64,000 nucleotides of DNA from Actinacidiphila glaucinigra. Its GTDB lineage: Bacteria > Actinomycetota > Actinomycetes > Streptomycetales > Streptomycetaceae. The notes beneath the pieces were generated by a model. The model had not been told where the DNA came from. It worked only from the letters and a program-made list of their open reading frames with translations, and made no database searches. The position numbers and the translations under genes were made by a program. This document shows, one piece after another, positions 1-9,631 of this stretch (positions are counted from its first letter, which is position 1; every line of letters begins with the position of its first letter). The DNA lies in contig NZ_FZOF01000016.1 of the NCBI RefSeq assembly GCF_900188405.1, positions 62,001 through 126,000 on the forward strand, read 5' to 3'.

Positions 1-27
1 GCCGGAAGCCGACCGGGACCGTTTCTG

Positions 28-63
28 CCGCCTGGCGCGCTCCCGCAGAAGCGCGCCAGGCGG
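28..63 (-). terminator. Strong GC hairpin, likely terminator of the leftward membrane-protein gene
   Basis: A perfect 14-bp inverted repeat (CCGCCTGGCGCGCT at 28-41 pairing with 50-63) encloses an 8-nt loop. It begins 27 bases past the stop of the leftward gene that ends at 91. There is no T-run, as is usual for Streptomyces terminators. The position and perfect stem are seen directly; the terminator role is inferred. Confidence 0.7.
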
Positions 64-90
64 GGTGGCGGTCCCGCCGCCGACTCCCCC

Positions 91-816
91 TCAGGCGGCG
101 GGCGGGACCTGGGCAGTGGCTCGGGTCGCCCGCAGGGCGTACCCGGAGATGAGGACCATGGTGGCCGTGGCGGGCAGCGCGACCAGGACTCCCGCGAGAC
201 CACTGCTGATCACGAAGCCGGCGAGCGTGCCGATGAAGAAGATCACCGGGATCCAGCGCGGCACGGCGCGGCCGCGCCACAGGGCGACGGCGATCAGCGC
301 CATCGCGATGATGCCGCAGAGGGCTCCGGGGGTCACCAGGGCGGTGAAGCGCCAGGTGTGGTCGTTGGCGTGGTCCACGAAGGCCCGGCCGGCCGCCGGG
401 TCGAGAACGGCAGGGTCGGTGGCGTAGCCGTACAGCACCGCGATCGAGGCGAGGCCGGCGCTGAGCAGCGCACCCGACAGGACCGACAGGACCGCTCCCA
501 CCCGGGCCAGCACGCTGCCCCGGGTGCGTACCAGCAGACAGACCGCGAAGGCGGTACCGGTGGTCAGCAGGGCCTGACCGATGCCGCCGAAGGCGGTGAG
601 AGCCCAGAAGCGGTCGGGGTGCCCGGCGATCTCCTGGAAGGCGAAGCCGTGGCTCGGATCCCCGTTCGGGGTGAACCCCGTGAGCAGCAGGCTGAGCGCG
701 TTGCCCACCACGACGAGACCAAGGGCGGCCACGGCGAGCGGGCGCAGGAAGGACCGCGTTTCTGCGGGGACGGAGGCGGTGGTCTGCGGGACCAGGAGTG
801 CGGGCTGATCGGACAT
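91..816 (-). CDS. Hypothetical multi-pass membrane protein (241 aa)
   Basis: An integral membrane protein of unknown function. After a polar N-terminus of about 25 residues it has about six hydrophobic stretches (roughly residues 27-47, 70-95, 100-125, 155-180, 190-212 and 215-235). No enzymatic motif is visible. The reading frame stays open far upstream, but the ATG at 816 was chosen because it begins a sensible polar N-terminus (MSDQPALL), sits after GGGGGAGAC-type ribosome-binding bases, and leaves a 219-bp divergent intergenic region. It is transcribed away from the histidine kinase gene, so it may be a target of that two-component system, but nothing in the sequence proves this. The family assignment is open. 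Confidence 0.8.
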   Translation of the reverse strand: MSDQPALLVPQTTASVPAETRSFLRPLAVAALGLVVVGNALSLLLTGFTPNGDPSHGFAFQEIAGHPDRFWALTAFGGIGQALLTTGTAFAVCLLVRTRGSVLARVGAVLSVLSGALLSAGLASIAVLYGYATDPAVLDPAAGRAFVDHANDHTWRFTALVTPGALCGIIAMALIAVALWRGRAVPRWIPVIFFIGTLAGFVISSGLAGVLVALPATATMVLISGYALRATRATAQVPPAA

Positions 817-1035
817 GACGGTCTCCCCCTTGAGCGATGGACTCTGCGATGCCTCGTGGCGTTCCGACACCTCTCCGGCCGTGGACGGGTGTTCCGGGAC
901 GGCGATGAAGAGAGCGTGCGTGTGGAGCCTCCACGCTGGCAGCGCCGGCCCGGCGCGCACATCGGTGCGGGCACGGGAGACGCTCCGCGTGTCAGCACGG
1001 ATGACGAGGACCGCCTCCGCCTCTACCGTTGGTCC

Positions 1036-2985
1036 ATGCCATGGCCCCGCCGAGTCTCGTTGGCCGTCGCGCTGTTGACCGCAGGAAGTGTCGTGGCGGT
1101 CTGCGCTCTGACTCCCCTTGCCGCCGTGTCCGCCGGCCAAGTCATGGACCTCGTGATGTCCGTGGCCGCCGGCGTGCTGGCCACGTTCCTGGGCCTGTTC
1201 GTCTCGCGCCGGCGCCCCGCCAACCCGGTCGGCCCGCTGCTTGGTCTCGTCGGGCTGGCACCGCCGTTGGTCATGCTGACCGACACCTATGACCATGTGA
1301 ACCTCTCCCGGCCACTGCCCGGCGCCGAGGCGATCCATCAGCTCGCGGCCGGGCTGTGGACGATCTGGTACGTGCCGGTCCTGCTGCTGATGCTGGTCTT
1401 TCCCAGCGGACGGCTGCCATCGGGCCGTTTTCCGCGTCTGGTGCTGTACGGGGTGCTGAGCGACACGCTTGTTTTCAACGTGACGGCCGTCATGGACCCC
1501 ACGCGGTACATGCCGCCGTTCGAGGACTACGGGCATCCCCTGCCCACGCTGCCCGAGTCCGCGGTCTGGATGTCCTTCCTGGCGCTCGGGCTGTTCATGG
1601 TCCTGCTCGTCTGCGCGGGCCTGGTCATGCGCGGCCGCTACCGTGCGGCGGGCCCCGTCGAGCGGGCGCAGTTGAAGTGGTTCGCGCTCGGTGCCGTCGC
1701 GCTGCCCGGCACGTTGCTCCTGTGCTGGACGGACTACCTGCTCTTCGGGCACGTCGGCGTCCTGATCTGGGTGGGCTTGATCTCGCTCTGTCTCGGGGTG
1801 CCCTCGCTCGCCGCGCTCGCCATCCTGCGTCACGATCTGTACGACGTGGACCGCGCCACCAGCGCCGTCGTCACCTGGGGCCTGGTGACCGCCGGGCTGC
1901 TCGCGGTCTACAGTGCCGCGTCCTTCACCGGCGGCCTCGCGCTGGGGCGGGGCAGCGCGATGGCGGCTTCTGCGGTGACGGCGCTGGTCGCCGTCGTACT
2001 GGTGCCGGTGAAGAACCGGGTGCGCCGGTCGGTGGACCGGCGCTTCTATCCCGTACGGGAACGGGCGCTGGCGGCGGTGAACGAGCTGGAACGCGAGGTG
2101 CACGCGGGACGGGCGCGGCCCGAGCAGTTGGAGGAGGTGCTGCGGGACGCACTGCGCGAACCGCGGCTGCGGGTCGGATATCTGCTGCCTGGCGGCACGG
2201 AGTTCCATGACACGGCCGGGGCACCGGTGGTCCAGGGCGCCGAGGTGCGGCTCGCCGGGCGCCCCATCGGGATCATCGACGGGCCGTGCCCGCGCGAGGT
2301 CGCGACCGCCGGCGCCCTGCTCGTCGAAACCGTACGGCTGCGGCTCGAACTCCACCGAGCGCTCGACGAGGTGGAGGCCAGCCGCAGCCGGTTGCTGCGG
2401 ACCGGATACCGTGAGCGGCGCCGCCTGGAGCGGGATCTGCATGACGGCGCCCAATCGCGGCTGGTCAGCCTCGGCATGGCGCTGCGGCTCGCGCAACGCC
2501 ATCTCGCCGACGGCAGCGTCGACGTCGACGGGCTCCTCGACCAGGCCGTGGCTGAACTGGGCACAGCAGTGGCCGAGTTGCGTAAACTGGCGCATGGCCT
2601 GCGGCCGAGCTCACTTGACGACGGGCTGGGCCCGGCCCTGGAGGCACTGGCGGCACGAGCCCCCGTGCGACTTGACTGGCGGCTGGACGGACGCCCGCTC
2701 CCGGACGACATCGCCACCACCGCGTACTACGTAGCCAGCGAGGCCGTCACCAACGCCGTCAAGCATGCCGAGGCCACCAGCATCGGAGTGGCCGTCGGCG
2801 GGAACGAGGACGGGGCGCTGTACGTGACCATCCGGGACGACGGGCGCGGCGGGGCCGACCCGGGCAGGGGATCGGGGCTGTCGGGGCTCAAGGATCGCGT
2901 CGCCGCACTCGGCGGACTGCTGCACATCACCAGCACCCCGGGTGGCGGTACGACCGTGGAGGCGGTGCTGCCATGCGCATCGTGA
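1036..2985 (+). CDS. Membrane sensor histidine kinase, NarL/FixJ-partner type (649 aa)
   Basis: A two-component sensor kinase. The N-terminal half (about residues 5-320) holds several transmembrane helices. It is followed by a linker and an HPK7-type dimerisation domain (HisKA_3) with the phospho-acceptor in [12 protein letters not shown] (His469). A C-terminal HATPase_c domain has an N-box ([11 protein letters not shown]) and G-boxes ([17 protein letters not shown]). The upstream frame is open, but ATG 1036 gives a credible start ([11 protein letters not shown]) leading straight into the first membrane helix. The stop overlaps the response regulator start by 13 bases, so the pair is translationally coupled. 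The domains are clear; the signal sensed is unknown. Confidence 0.93.
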   Translation: MPWPRRVSLAVALLTAGSVVAVCALTPLAAVSAGQVMDLVMSVAAGVLATFLGLFVSRRRPANPVGPLLGLVGLAPPLVMLTDTYDHVNLSRPLPGAEAIHQLAAGLWTIWYVPVLLLMLVFPSGRLPSGRFPRLVLYGVLSDTLVFNVTAVMDPTRYMPPFEDYGHPLPTLPESAVWMSFLALGLFMVLLVCAGLVMRGRYRAAGPVERAQLKWFALGAVALPGTLLLCWTDYLLFGHVGVLIWVGLISLCLGVPSLAALAILRHDLYDVDRATSAVVTWGLVTAGLLAVYSAASFTGGLALGRGSAMAASAVTALVAVVLVPVKNRVRRSVDRRFYPVRERALAAVNELEREVHAGRARPEQLEEVLRDALREPRLRVGYLLPGGTEFHDTAGAPVVQGAEVRLAGRPIGIIDGPCPREVATAGALLVETVRLRLELHRALDEVEASRSRLLRTGYRERRRLERDLHDGAQSRLVSLGMALRLAQRHLADGSVDVDGLLDQAVAELGTAVAELRKLAHGLRPSSLDDGLGPALEALAARAPVRLDWRLDGRPLPDDIATTAYYVASEAVTNAVKHAEATSIGVAVGGNEDGALYVTIRDDGRGGADPGRGSGLSGLKDRVAALGGLLHITSTPGGGTTVEAVLPCAS

Positions 2986-3617
2986 TCGGCGAGGACTCCG
3001 CGCTGTTCCGCGAGGGCCTGGCACGACTGCTCGCGGACGCCGGGCACGACATCGTGGCCCGCGCCGCCGATGCGCCCACCCTTGTCACCGCCGTCACCGA
3101 TCACCGCCCCGACCTGGCCGTCATCGACATCCGGATGCCACCGGATCTCACCGACGACGGCGCCCGCGCCGCCCGGCGGATCCGGGACGTCTTCCCCGAC
3201 CTCGGTATCGTGCTGCTCTCCCAGCACATCGAGACCCGCAACGCCGTGGAACTCGTCACCAGCGGCCGTTTCGGCTACCTCCTCAAGGACCGCGTCTTCG
3301 ACGTGGACGACTTCATCGACGCCCTGCGCCGCGTCGCCGCGGGCGGCTCCGCGCTCGACCCCGAAGTCGTGTCCCGCATGATCGGCACCCACCGCGACCC
3401 GCTCGCCGCGCTCACCCCACGCGAGCTCGAAGTGCTGGCCCTGATGGCCGAAGGCCGCACCAACCTCGGCATCGCGCGGCGACTGTGGCTGACGGAACGA
3501 ACCGTGGAGACACACGTCGGCTCGATCATGACCAAGCTGGGTCTCACCACGAGCGCGGAACACAACCGCCGCGTCATGGCGGTACTCGCCTACCTCACCG
3601 CCCGAGACGGCCGATAG
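2973..3617 (+). CDS. NarL/FixJ-family response regulator (214 aa)
   Basis: The DNA-binding partner of the preceding kinase. The receiver domain (about residues 1-120) has the acidic pair Glu7/Asp8, the phospho-acceptor Asp52 in VIDIRMP and the conserved Lys105 in YLLKD. A LuxR-type helix-turn-helix follows (about 146-205: [18 protein letters not shown], then a recognition helix with TERTVETHV). The length is normal for the family. The gene begins inside the 3' end of the kinase, an arrangement typical of Streptomyces two-component operons. Regulon unknown; the adjacent divergent membrane-protein gene is a candidate. Confidence 0.95.
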   Translation: MRIVIGEDSALFREGLARLLADAGHDIVARAADAPTLVTAVTDHRPDLAVIDIRMPPDLTDDGARAARRIRDVFPDLGIVLLSQHIETRNAVELVTSGRFGYLLKDRVFDVDDFIDALRRVAAGGSALDPEVVSRMIGTHRDPLAALTPRELEVLALMAEGRTNLGIARRLWLTERTVETHVGSIMTKLGLTTSAEHNRRVMAVLAYLTARDGR

Positions 3618-3929
3618 CAGGAGGCGACCGACGGGCACGACACTCCCGCGAGAGGCGATGGCGAGGCCGAGGATGCCCGATGGTCCAGGGCATGAAAGCC
3701 CACGCGGCCCGCCCGGCTGCACTGGACGCAGCGGATCTCGGTGCTGTGTGTGGGGACCGCGTCGGCCGGCGCCCCGTGGCCGGCCGCCCGAACGCCCGGA
3801 CGCCTGGTCGTGGGTACGGGTATGGGAACGCCTCGCGCCCTCGGCTTCCGTGGTCCGGCTTCCCGGCGCAGCGTGTGCCAGCCTTCCGCGAACCGCGCAC
3901 GGCGGCCGTGGCGGGAGAGCCAGCCCGGG
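3618..3929. other. Convergent intergenic region, no gene recognised
   Basis: This stretch of 312 bases lies between the rightward response regulator and the leftward membrane protein. Frames across it are open but have no recognisable protein features or start signals. No clean hairpin longer than about 8 bp was found by eye. Confidence 0.5.
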
Positions 3930-5021
3930 TCACGCGATGGCCGGGTCCGACTCCTCGAGCACCGTCCAGGTCGGGCCGTCCGGGAGGGCCCGGCTGGCCG
4001 CGCCGATCCCCCGCAGCGGCAGGTGGACGGCCGCCGCGGCGGCCAGGGCGCACAGGAGCCAGGTGACGAACCAGGGCAGCCGGTCGGGCCCGAACCAGAG
4101 GACGGGTGCGGCGATCACGGTCGCGAGAAGGGCGCCGCCGAGGATGGGTACGTGCACCTGCGCGGAGAACTTGGCGGTGCGCGGCACGCGGCGGACGGCG
4201 CGGTCGGCTGCGCCGGGACTGGCGGCGCCCTTGAGGTAGGGGCGTGCCTCGTCCGGGTCCGTGAGACCCATGACCGTCTCGCCGTTGTCGGCGACGAACG
4301 CCGCGGGCAGTTCGTCCTCGATCAGCTTCCAGCGTTCCGGCCAGCAGAGCCATCCGTCCTGGCCGCCGAGGCGCTGGGCCGCCCGGCCCACCTCCGCGTT
4401 GGGGCCTGCGAGTCTGATCTCGCGTCCGCCCTCCTGGAGGACGATCCAGTGGAACTGTGTGACGTCCAACTGACCTGGTTTGTCTCCGCGCTTGAGGTAG
4501 CGCATCCGCACCGGCTCCCCGGCCCGGACGCGCACGGCGTGGAGCCCGCCTCGGCCCGCGTCCTCGGACAGCACACGCATCTTGGCGCGGAGGTCGGCCT
4601 GCCTGGTCTGGCGGCGGGCGAACTGGAGCGTCTTCGCCGTCAGGATGAAGATGAGGATGATCAGCACGCCGGCGAGCACCCCGCCGGTCCCTGCGGTCAG
4701 CCGGGTGAGGAAGAACGGCGTCACGATGAGGAGTACGGCACCTGTCGCGCGCCCGGCGTCACGGGCGGGCATCGGAAGCCGGCGCGGCACGGGTGGCGGT
4801 GAGGACGGCTTCGCGGCGGAGGGCCCCGGGCGCAGCGGCGGTGCCAGGCGGCAGGCGAGCGCCCAGGCCCCGGCGGCGGCCGCTGACGCCCCGAGCGCCG
4901 TCAGGATGTCCCACCGCGGGGCGGGCGCGTCGTAGCGCACGAAGACCAGCGCCAGGGCGACCGCGGCGCACGCCAGGGCGCCGCCGCCGAAGCCGCGGGT
5001 CAGCAAGGTGGAGTGTCGCAT
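3930..5021 (-). CDS. Hypothetical membrane protein (363 aa)
   Basis: A membrane protein of unknown function. Two hydrophobic segments lie near the N-terminus (about residues 12-28 and 38-58), a pair near 105-140 (GAVLLIVTPFF, LAGVLIILIFIL) and two near 295-340. Between the second and last groups is a soluble, beta-rich region of about 150 residues with a basic start. The start at ATG 5021 was chosen over longer in-frame options because AAAGGAC lies five bases upstream. The gene is convergent with the two-component operon and lies downstream of the subtilase gene, but is separated from it by a strong terminator. No family was recognised. Confidence 0.8.
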   Translation of the reverse strand: MRHSTLLTRGFGGGALACAAVALALVFVRYDAPAPRWDILTALGASAAAAGAWALACRLAPPLRPGPSAAKPSSPPPVPRRLPMPARDAGRATGAVLLIVTPFFLTRLTAGTGGVLAGVLIILIFILTAKTLQFARRQTRQADLRAKMRVLSEDAGRGGLHAVRVRAGEPVRMRYLKRGDKPGQLDVTQFHWIVLQEGGREIRLAGPNAEVGRAAQRLGGQDGWLCWPERWKLIEDELPAAFVADNGETVMGLTDPDEARPYLKGAASPGAADRAVRRVPRTAKFSAQVHVPILGGALLATVIAAPVLWFGPDRLPWFVTWLLCALAAAAAVHLPLRGIGAASRALPDGPTWTVLEESDPAIA

Positions 5022-5309
5022 GGGCGTCCTTTGCCGGAGGTTGAGCCGGGTGGGGCACCGTCTCGCGAGGCTGGGTGGGCGTACGCCGACGGGCTTTCGG
5101 GCGAGGTGCGTGGGGGCGAAGAGAGCCGACGGCCGTGCGGTGCACCAGTGTCGTCGGTGATCCACTGCGAAGTAAAGGGCCGAAGCCGCCGCGTTCATCA
5201 GCGGCGCAGCGGGATGCAAGTCCCGTGTCCGTGACGTGGATTCGTCCGGGCGAGCCACCCGCGGCACCCACTCCTGCGCCCGATGCCGCGACCGGATAGG
5301 TTCGCCCGG

Positions 5310-5350
5310 CCGGGGGGCGAGAAGCGGTGACCCCGCTTCTCGCCCCCCGG
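5310..5350 (-). terminator. 18-bp perfect hairpin, terminator of the subtilase gene
   Basis: CCGGGGGGCGAGAAGCGG (5310-5327) pairs perfectly with 5333-5350 around the loop TGACC. It starts 18 bases beyond the stop codon of the leftward protease gene. This is one of the strongest hairpins noticed in the window. The structure is seen directly; the terminator function is inferred from position. Confidence 0.85.
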
Positions 5351-5367
5351 CACAGATCGCCCCGCGC

Positions 5368-8300
5368 TCAGTAGGAGAACTGGCGGATCTGACCGTCGTA
5401 CGCCCCGTACGCCCCGTACGTCCAGCCCGTGCGGGTCGCCGGGTCCAGTTGGACGGAGTTCATCACACCGCCGTGGACCAGGGGACCGCCGTGGCCCGTG
5501 ATCTGGAACCCGGTCAGCGTCCGTATCACCTCGCCCGTCGTGACGTCGATGACGAGCAGCTGACCGGTGGCGTTGTTGTCCGTGACGACGGCGGTGCCGG
5601 AGCCGGCGTAGCTCGTGCCCTCCGGCGCTGTGAACGCCGCCACCGCGAGCCCGTTGGCGCCGTCCACCGCCATCCCCGTGGCGGGGCCGCGCCGTACCGC
5701 CACCGGGTCGTCCGTCTCGCCGGTCGCCACGTCGAGCGAGCCGAGGACGCTGGTCGGGACGATCTTGGTGCTGATCGCGGTGGCCGACAGGTTGTAGAGC
5801 GTGCCGGCGCCGTCGGAGCCGAAGCCGTTGCTGCAACCGGACATGGTCCCCACGAGGCTCACGTTGCGGGTCTGCGTGTCCACGCGCGGGATCTGCACGC
5901 CGCCCAGGCAGAGGGCGATGGGGGCGCCCTTCGCCAGGTAGACGTCCCCGGTTGAGGAGTCGATGTCAAGGAGGCTGTACGAGCCCTTGGCGACGCCCGG
6001 CAGGTCGGCGGGGATGGGATCCTCGGTGGTGCCGTCCTTCAGGTCGACGGGCAGCACCAGGTCGGTGTTGTCGGTGCCGCCTCGCAGCAGCAGCGCGCCG
6101 CGGGCGCGGGCGGCGTCGACGCGTCCGACGACGAAGCGGTAGTCGGCCGCCGCGAGCGTGGTGCGTCCGACAAGGGTGTTGCGGGCGGTGTCCCAGGTTT
6201 CCACCTGCACGTCGCCGTCCGGCGTCGCCTGGTGCACGACGAGCGCGCGGTGCGTGGCGGGTGCCGCGCCGAGGACCTCGTACTCCGAACCGTCGCCGCC
6301 GTCCGAGGCGATGACCGGGCCGTAGATCCCGGTCCTGGTGGAGTAGTGCCGGATCTCGGTGGTGCCGGAGACGGTCCGCAGTGCGGCGACGGAGTCGTCG
6401 CCCGCAGCGGCGAAGGACAGCACCGTGCTTCCGTCCGGGGCGAGGCCGTCGTCGACCTCGAGGGTGGACACGGGCGACGCCTGGCCGATGACCCGGTGTC
6501 GGCTGTCCAGGGCCATGACACGCAGGCCGTAGACGGTGGAGGTGGAAAGCCCCAGCCGCAGGGCGTCGAGGTCGACGGTGCCCTTGGTGGCGGTCAGGAC
6601 GCGGTGTGCGCTGGAGGGCGTGTCGACGCCGTTGTCGTCCAGGGCCGTGCCGTTGGCGTTGGTGAAGGTGTTCAGCGAGTTGTGGAGCGTCGGGGCGGGC
6701 GCGGCGAACTCCACCTGCGCGTACTTCGCCCCCGGGATGTCGCGTACGTCGTACCTCAGGGTGAAGCCGGCCTTGGCGCGGGTGACCACGGCACTGTGCG
6801 CGGGGACACCCTGCTGTCCGGTGACCAGCGGCGCCTGCGGGCGCTGCTCGGCGGTTTCGCCGTCGACGCGGACGGGGGCGAACTCCCCGTAGGTGGTGAG
6901 GGCGGGGTTGCCGCCGAATCCGGCCTGGGCGATGCCGATGCCGTAGAGGCCACCCCCGGCGCCGAACGCGTCGGCGGGGACGGTGACCGTCCCGGAAGTG
7001 GCGGTCAGGGACTGGTGCCACGCGGCGCTGAACAGCGGCGCGAGGGCGGGGTTCCAGTGGCCGACGGTGGACACGACGAGTTGCGGGTCGTTGAGCTTGG
7101 CGACGCCGGTCAGGTCGTAGGTGACGGTGACCGCGTTGCCGACCTTCACCACCGCGGGGGCCTTGGGCGCGGTGCTCTCCACGTAACGGCCGTCGCTCGG
7201 GCTGACGGTGAGGGTGCGGCGCACGGTAGCCTGGGTCCGGCCGCCGGTCAGGACGCGGTAGGTGGCGGTGATCGTGCGGTCGGAGTCGGAGACGACCGGG
7301 AGTCCCGCGGCGTCCAGCAGCTCCGAGGGCGTCACCCGGATCGCCGGGGTGGCGGAGCGCCAGGTCCGCGCGCCCACGGTGAGCGTGTACGTGGGGCTGG
7401 TGCCCTTGGGGAGGCCGGTGACGTCACCGGCGAAGGTGACCGGGCCCACCAGGCCCATGCCGTTGCCGCCGGAGGCCATGTCGCCGAGGTCGATGTGGTT
7501 GGGGTCGGTCGTCTCCAGGAACTGCCCGCCCAGGCCGGCGTTGGTGACCCGGTGGGCGACCGACAGCCGTACGGCCGCGGTGGCGCCGCCGCGGTGCCCG
7601 AGGACGTCCTCGACGGCGGCGGTGACGTCGATCTGCCGGCCGACGTTGAGCTCGCGGTCGATCTGCGCCGGGGTGGCGACCTCACGGCCGGTCCGCTTCA
7701 GCACGTCCCGTACCTGTGCGGGCGTCAGGTGGTGTCCGGCAAGACCGGCGGCCTGGAGCACGACGGCGGCGGCCGCGGCGATCTCGGGTGCGGACGCGGA
7801 CGTGCCGCCGTTGAGGACGGGGGTGACGGACTGTGCGTCGCCCCGCTCGGTGTGGGTGAAGGCGACGATGTTGTCGCTGGGCGCCGAGAGGTCGATACGG
7901 GTACCGAAGCCGGAGGAGAAGGTGCCGAAGCCGCTGATCCGGGTCTCGGCGGTGGTGGCGGGCCCGGTCCGGGAGGCGAGCGTGTCGTCCAGGGTGGTGC
8001 CGCCGGCGGCTATCGCACCGCTGTCGGGGACGCGTGACGGGGTGGTGGAGTAGGCCACGTCGTTGATGTCGGTGGCCGACTTGTCGTTCTTCACGGTGTC
8101 GGTGGGCGTGCTGCCGCCGTCGGGGCCGACGGCGGCCGGGGTGTAGAGGCGTGTTCCGTCGTTGGAGGAGATCACCACCACGACGTGGTCCTTCTGGACG
8201 ATCGAGGCGACGACGGACCGTATGTACGGGTCGTCCTCGAGGTAGCGCCCCGGGAAGCCCTGGGCGTCGGTGCCGAAGCCGAGGCTGGCGGTGATGACGT

Positions 8301-9444
8301 CCGGCTTGGGCGACTGGTGGGCGGCGGCCAGGAGCGCGGTCGCGATCTGGTCCATCGTCGGCTGCTGCGGGACGACGAGGCGGTAGTCGGCGCCGGGGGC
8401 GACACCGAGCAGGTCGGTGTAGTCGCTTCCGGTCCGGTCGGGGCGCTGCCGGTCGTGAGCGAGGGGCGCCATGACGCTGAAGTCGAGGAGGACTTCGCCG
8501 AGGCCGGGGTCCTGGTCCTTGGTGGACGCCGAGCCGCTGAGGCTCCCGTCGGGAGCCGCGACGTAGGCGGGGATCAGCGGCATGGAGGGGAGGTCGAGGT
8601 AGCGCTGACCGTCCTTGAGGACGGTGGTCGGGCCGTGGCCCTGCACGTACGGGTCACCGGCGTCGGCCATGGCCTGGTCGGTGAGGTCGCCGATGGAGAC
8701 GTTGGTGATGGTCCGACCGGTGCCGGGTTGCTGCCCGTAGCGGCCCTGGAGGATGTCGAAGGCGCCCACCGCGTTGACGCCGCCGGCGTTGAGGAACGCC
8801 TGGGCGGAGTTGGTGAGGGCGAAGTTGGTGGGGAGGGGGGAGGCGCCCGGCGCGGTCGCCGGCGCGTGCTTCGCGGACGCCCTTGCGGTGGTGGGCAGTT
8901 GCCGCCCTCCGGTGTTCATGGTGTTCACGTAGCGGTTGGGCTCGGCACCGGCGATCCCCGGCGTGCCCTGGAAGGCGCGGGCGACGGCGGCGGAGTCGCG
9001 GTTCCCGGTCCGTACGACGTAGGTGCGCGACAGGTCGGCCGCGTCATCGCCCAGGCGCGTGCGGGCGGTTGTGGTCATCGACTCGGTGGCCGCGGCGGAC
9101 AGGGAGGGGAAGAGCGGCTGGAGCGAGGTGGCGCCGACCGCGTTCAGCTTCTTGTTGACGGCGGCGCTGCTGGTCCCGGGGGCGTGGGCCTGAGACCTGT
9201 TGCCCGGCAGCTTGCGGCCGGTCACGGCGGTCTGCGGGGAGAGGGTCACCAGCACCTGGCCCGGGACGACGCCGGAGCGCTGGGCGGGCAGCGCCTTCTG
9301 CGGCGACGCGTCACCGAGGGGCGTACGGCCGGCGGGAACGGGAGCGGCGGAGGCCGGGAGCGCGGCGGTGAGGGCCAGGAACACGACGGACGTGACGGAT
9401 ACGGCTCCGAGCCGTCGTCTTCCGTGCGGATGGGCACGCGACAT
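5368..9444 (-). CDS. Very large secreted subtilase-like (S8/S53) serine protease (1358 aa)
   Basis: A predicted exported protease. The N-terminus has a basic segment, a hydrophobic core (about residues 13-30) and a signal-peptidase-like ASA-AP site near 33. A propeptide-like region follows to about 225. The peptidase domain (about 225-600) carries the nucleophile motif GGTSASAP (Ser549), an oxyanion-hole-like Asn428 in VVVVISSNDG and an Asp in SIGDLTD (Asp253). A canonical subtilisin HGTxVA histidine motif is not visible. Instead GEVLLD (Glu317, Asp321) resembles the Glu-Asp pair of sedolisins. The remaining 750 residues are beta-rich, with WD/beta-propeller-like segments towards the C-terminus. 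The start ATG 9444 has AAAAGGTG just upstream. It is divergent from a TrmB/LuxR regulator that probably controls it. Confidence 0.85.
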   Translation of the reverse strand: MSRAHPHGRRRLGAVSVTSVVFLALTAALPASAAPVPAGRTPLGDASPQKALPAQRSGVVPGQVLVTLSPQTAVTGRKLPGNRSQAHAPGTSSAAVNKKLNAVGATSLQPLFPSLSAAATESMTTTARTRLGDDAADLSRTYVVRTGNRDSAAVARAFQGTPGIAGAEPNRYVNTMNTGGRQLPTTARASAKHAPATAPGASPLPTNFALTNSAQAFLNAGGVNAVGAFDILQGRYGQQPGTGRTITNVSIGDLTDQAMADAGDPYVQGHGPTTVLKDGQRYLDLPSMPLIPAYVAAPDGSLSGSASTKDQDPGLGEVLLDFSVMAPLAHDRQRPDRTGSDYTDLLGVAPGADYRLVVPQQPTMDQIATALLAAAHQSPKPDVITASLGFGTDAQGFPGRYLEDDPYIRSVVASIVQKDHVVVVISSNDGTRLYTPAAVGPDGGSTPTDTVKNDKSATDINDVAYSTTPSRVPDSGAIAAGGTTLDDTLASRTGPATTAETRISGFGTFSSGFGTRIDLSAPSDNIVAFTHTERGDAQSVTPVLNGGTSASAPEIAAAAAVVLQAAGLAGHHLTPAQVRDVLKRTGREVATPAQIDRELNVGRQIDVTAAVEDVLGHRGGATAAVRLSVAHRVTNAGLGGQFLETTDPNHIDLGDMASGGNGMGLVGPVTFAGDVTGLPKGTSPTYTLTVGARTWRSATPAIRVTPSELLDAAGLPVVSDSDRTITATYRVLTGGRTQATVRRTLTVSPSDGRYVESTAPKAPAVVKVGNAVTVTYDLTGVAKLNDPQLVVSTVGHWNPALAPLFSAAWHQSLTATSGTVTVPADAFGAGGGLYGIGIAQAGFGGNPALTTYGEFAPVRVDGETAEQRPQAPLVTGQQGVPAHSAVVTRAKAGFTLRYDVRDIPGAKYAQVEFAAPAPTLHNSLNTFTNANGTALDDNGVDTPSSAHRVLTATKGTVDLDALRLGLSTSTVYGLRVMALDSRHRVIGQASPVSTLEVDDGLAPDGSTVLSFAAAGDDSVAALRTVSGTTEIRHYSTRTGIYGPVIASDGGDGSEYEVLGAAPATHRALVVHQATPDGDVQVETWDTARNTLVGRTTLAAADYRFVVGRVDAARARGALLLRGGTDNTDLVLPVDLKDGTTEDPIPADLPGVAKGSYSLLDIDSSTGDVYLAKGAPIALCLGGVQIPRVDTQTRNVSLVGTMSGCSNGFGSDGAGTLYNLSATAISTKIVPTSVLGSLDVATGETDDPVAVRRGPATGMAVDGANGLAVAAFTAPEGTSYAGSGTAVVTDNNATGQLLVIDVTTGEVIRTLTGFQITGHGGPLVHGGVMNSVQLDPATRTGWTYGAYGAYDGQIRQFSY

Positions 9445-9631
9445 GGGACACCTTTTCAGCGGGGCGAGGGTGTGCGGGGGGACACACCGTGGCGCGCTGA
9501 CGCCCACCTCAACGCAGGGCAGCGCGCTCGTTGCTGGAAGATGTCAAGTGCGGCGGATGAGCCGCAAGGTGGGAAAGGTGGCCTACCTCCGCCAGGTGGC
9601 CGGTTGGTGCCACGGAGGTGTGGGAGCGGGC
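9445..9631. promoter_or_regulatory. Divergent promoter region with AGGTGGCC direct repeat
   Basis: This 187-bp region separates the protease from its likely regulator. AGGTGGCC occurs at 9576-9583 and again at 9594-9601, 18 bases apart, close to the regulator start. Such repeats could be an operator for the adjacent regulator. The repeat is seen; its role is a guess. Confidence 0.35.

Noticed and set aside
6232-8037. 601-residue open frame opposite the subtilase
   Set aside because: Antisense shadow; the subtilase frame has clear signal peptide and catalytic motifs.
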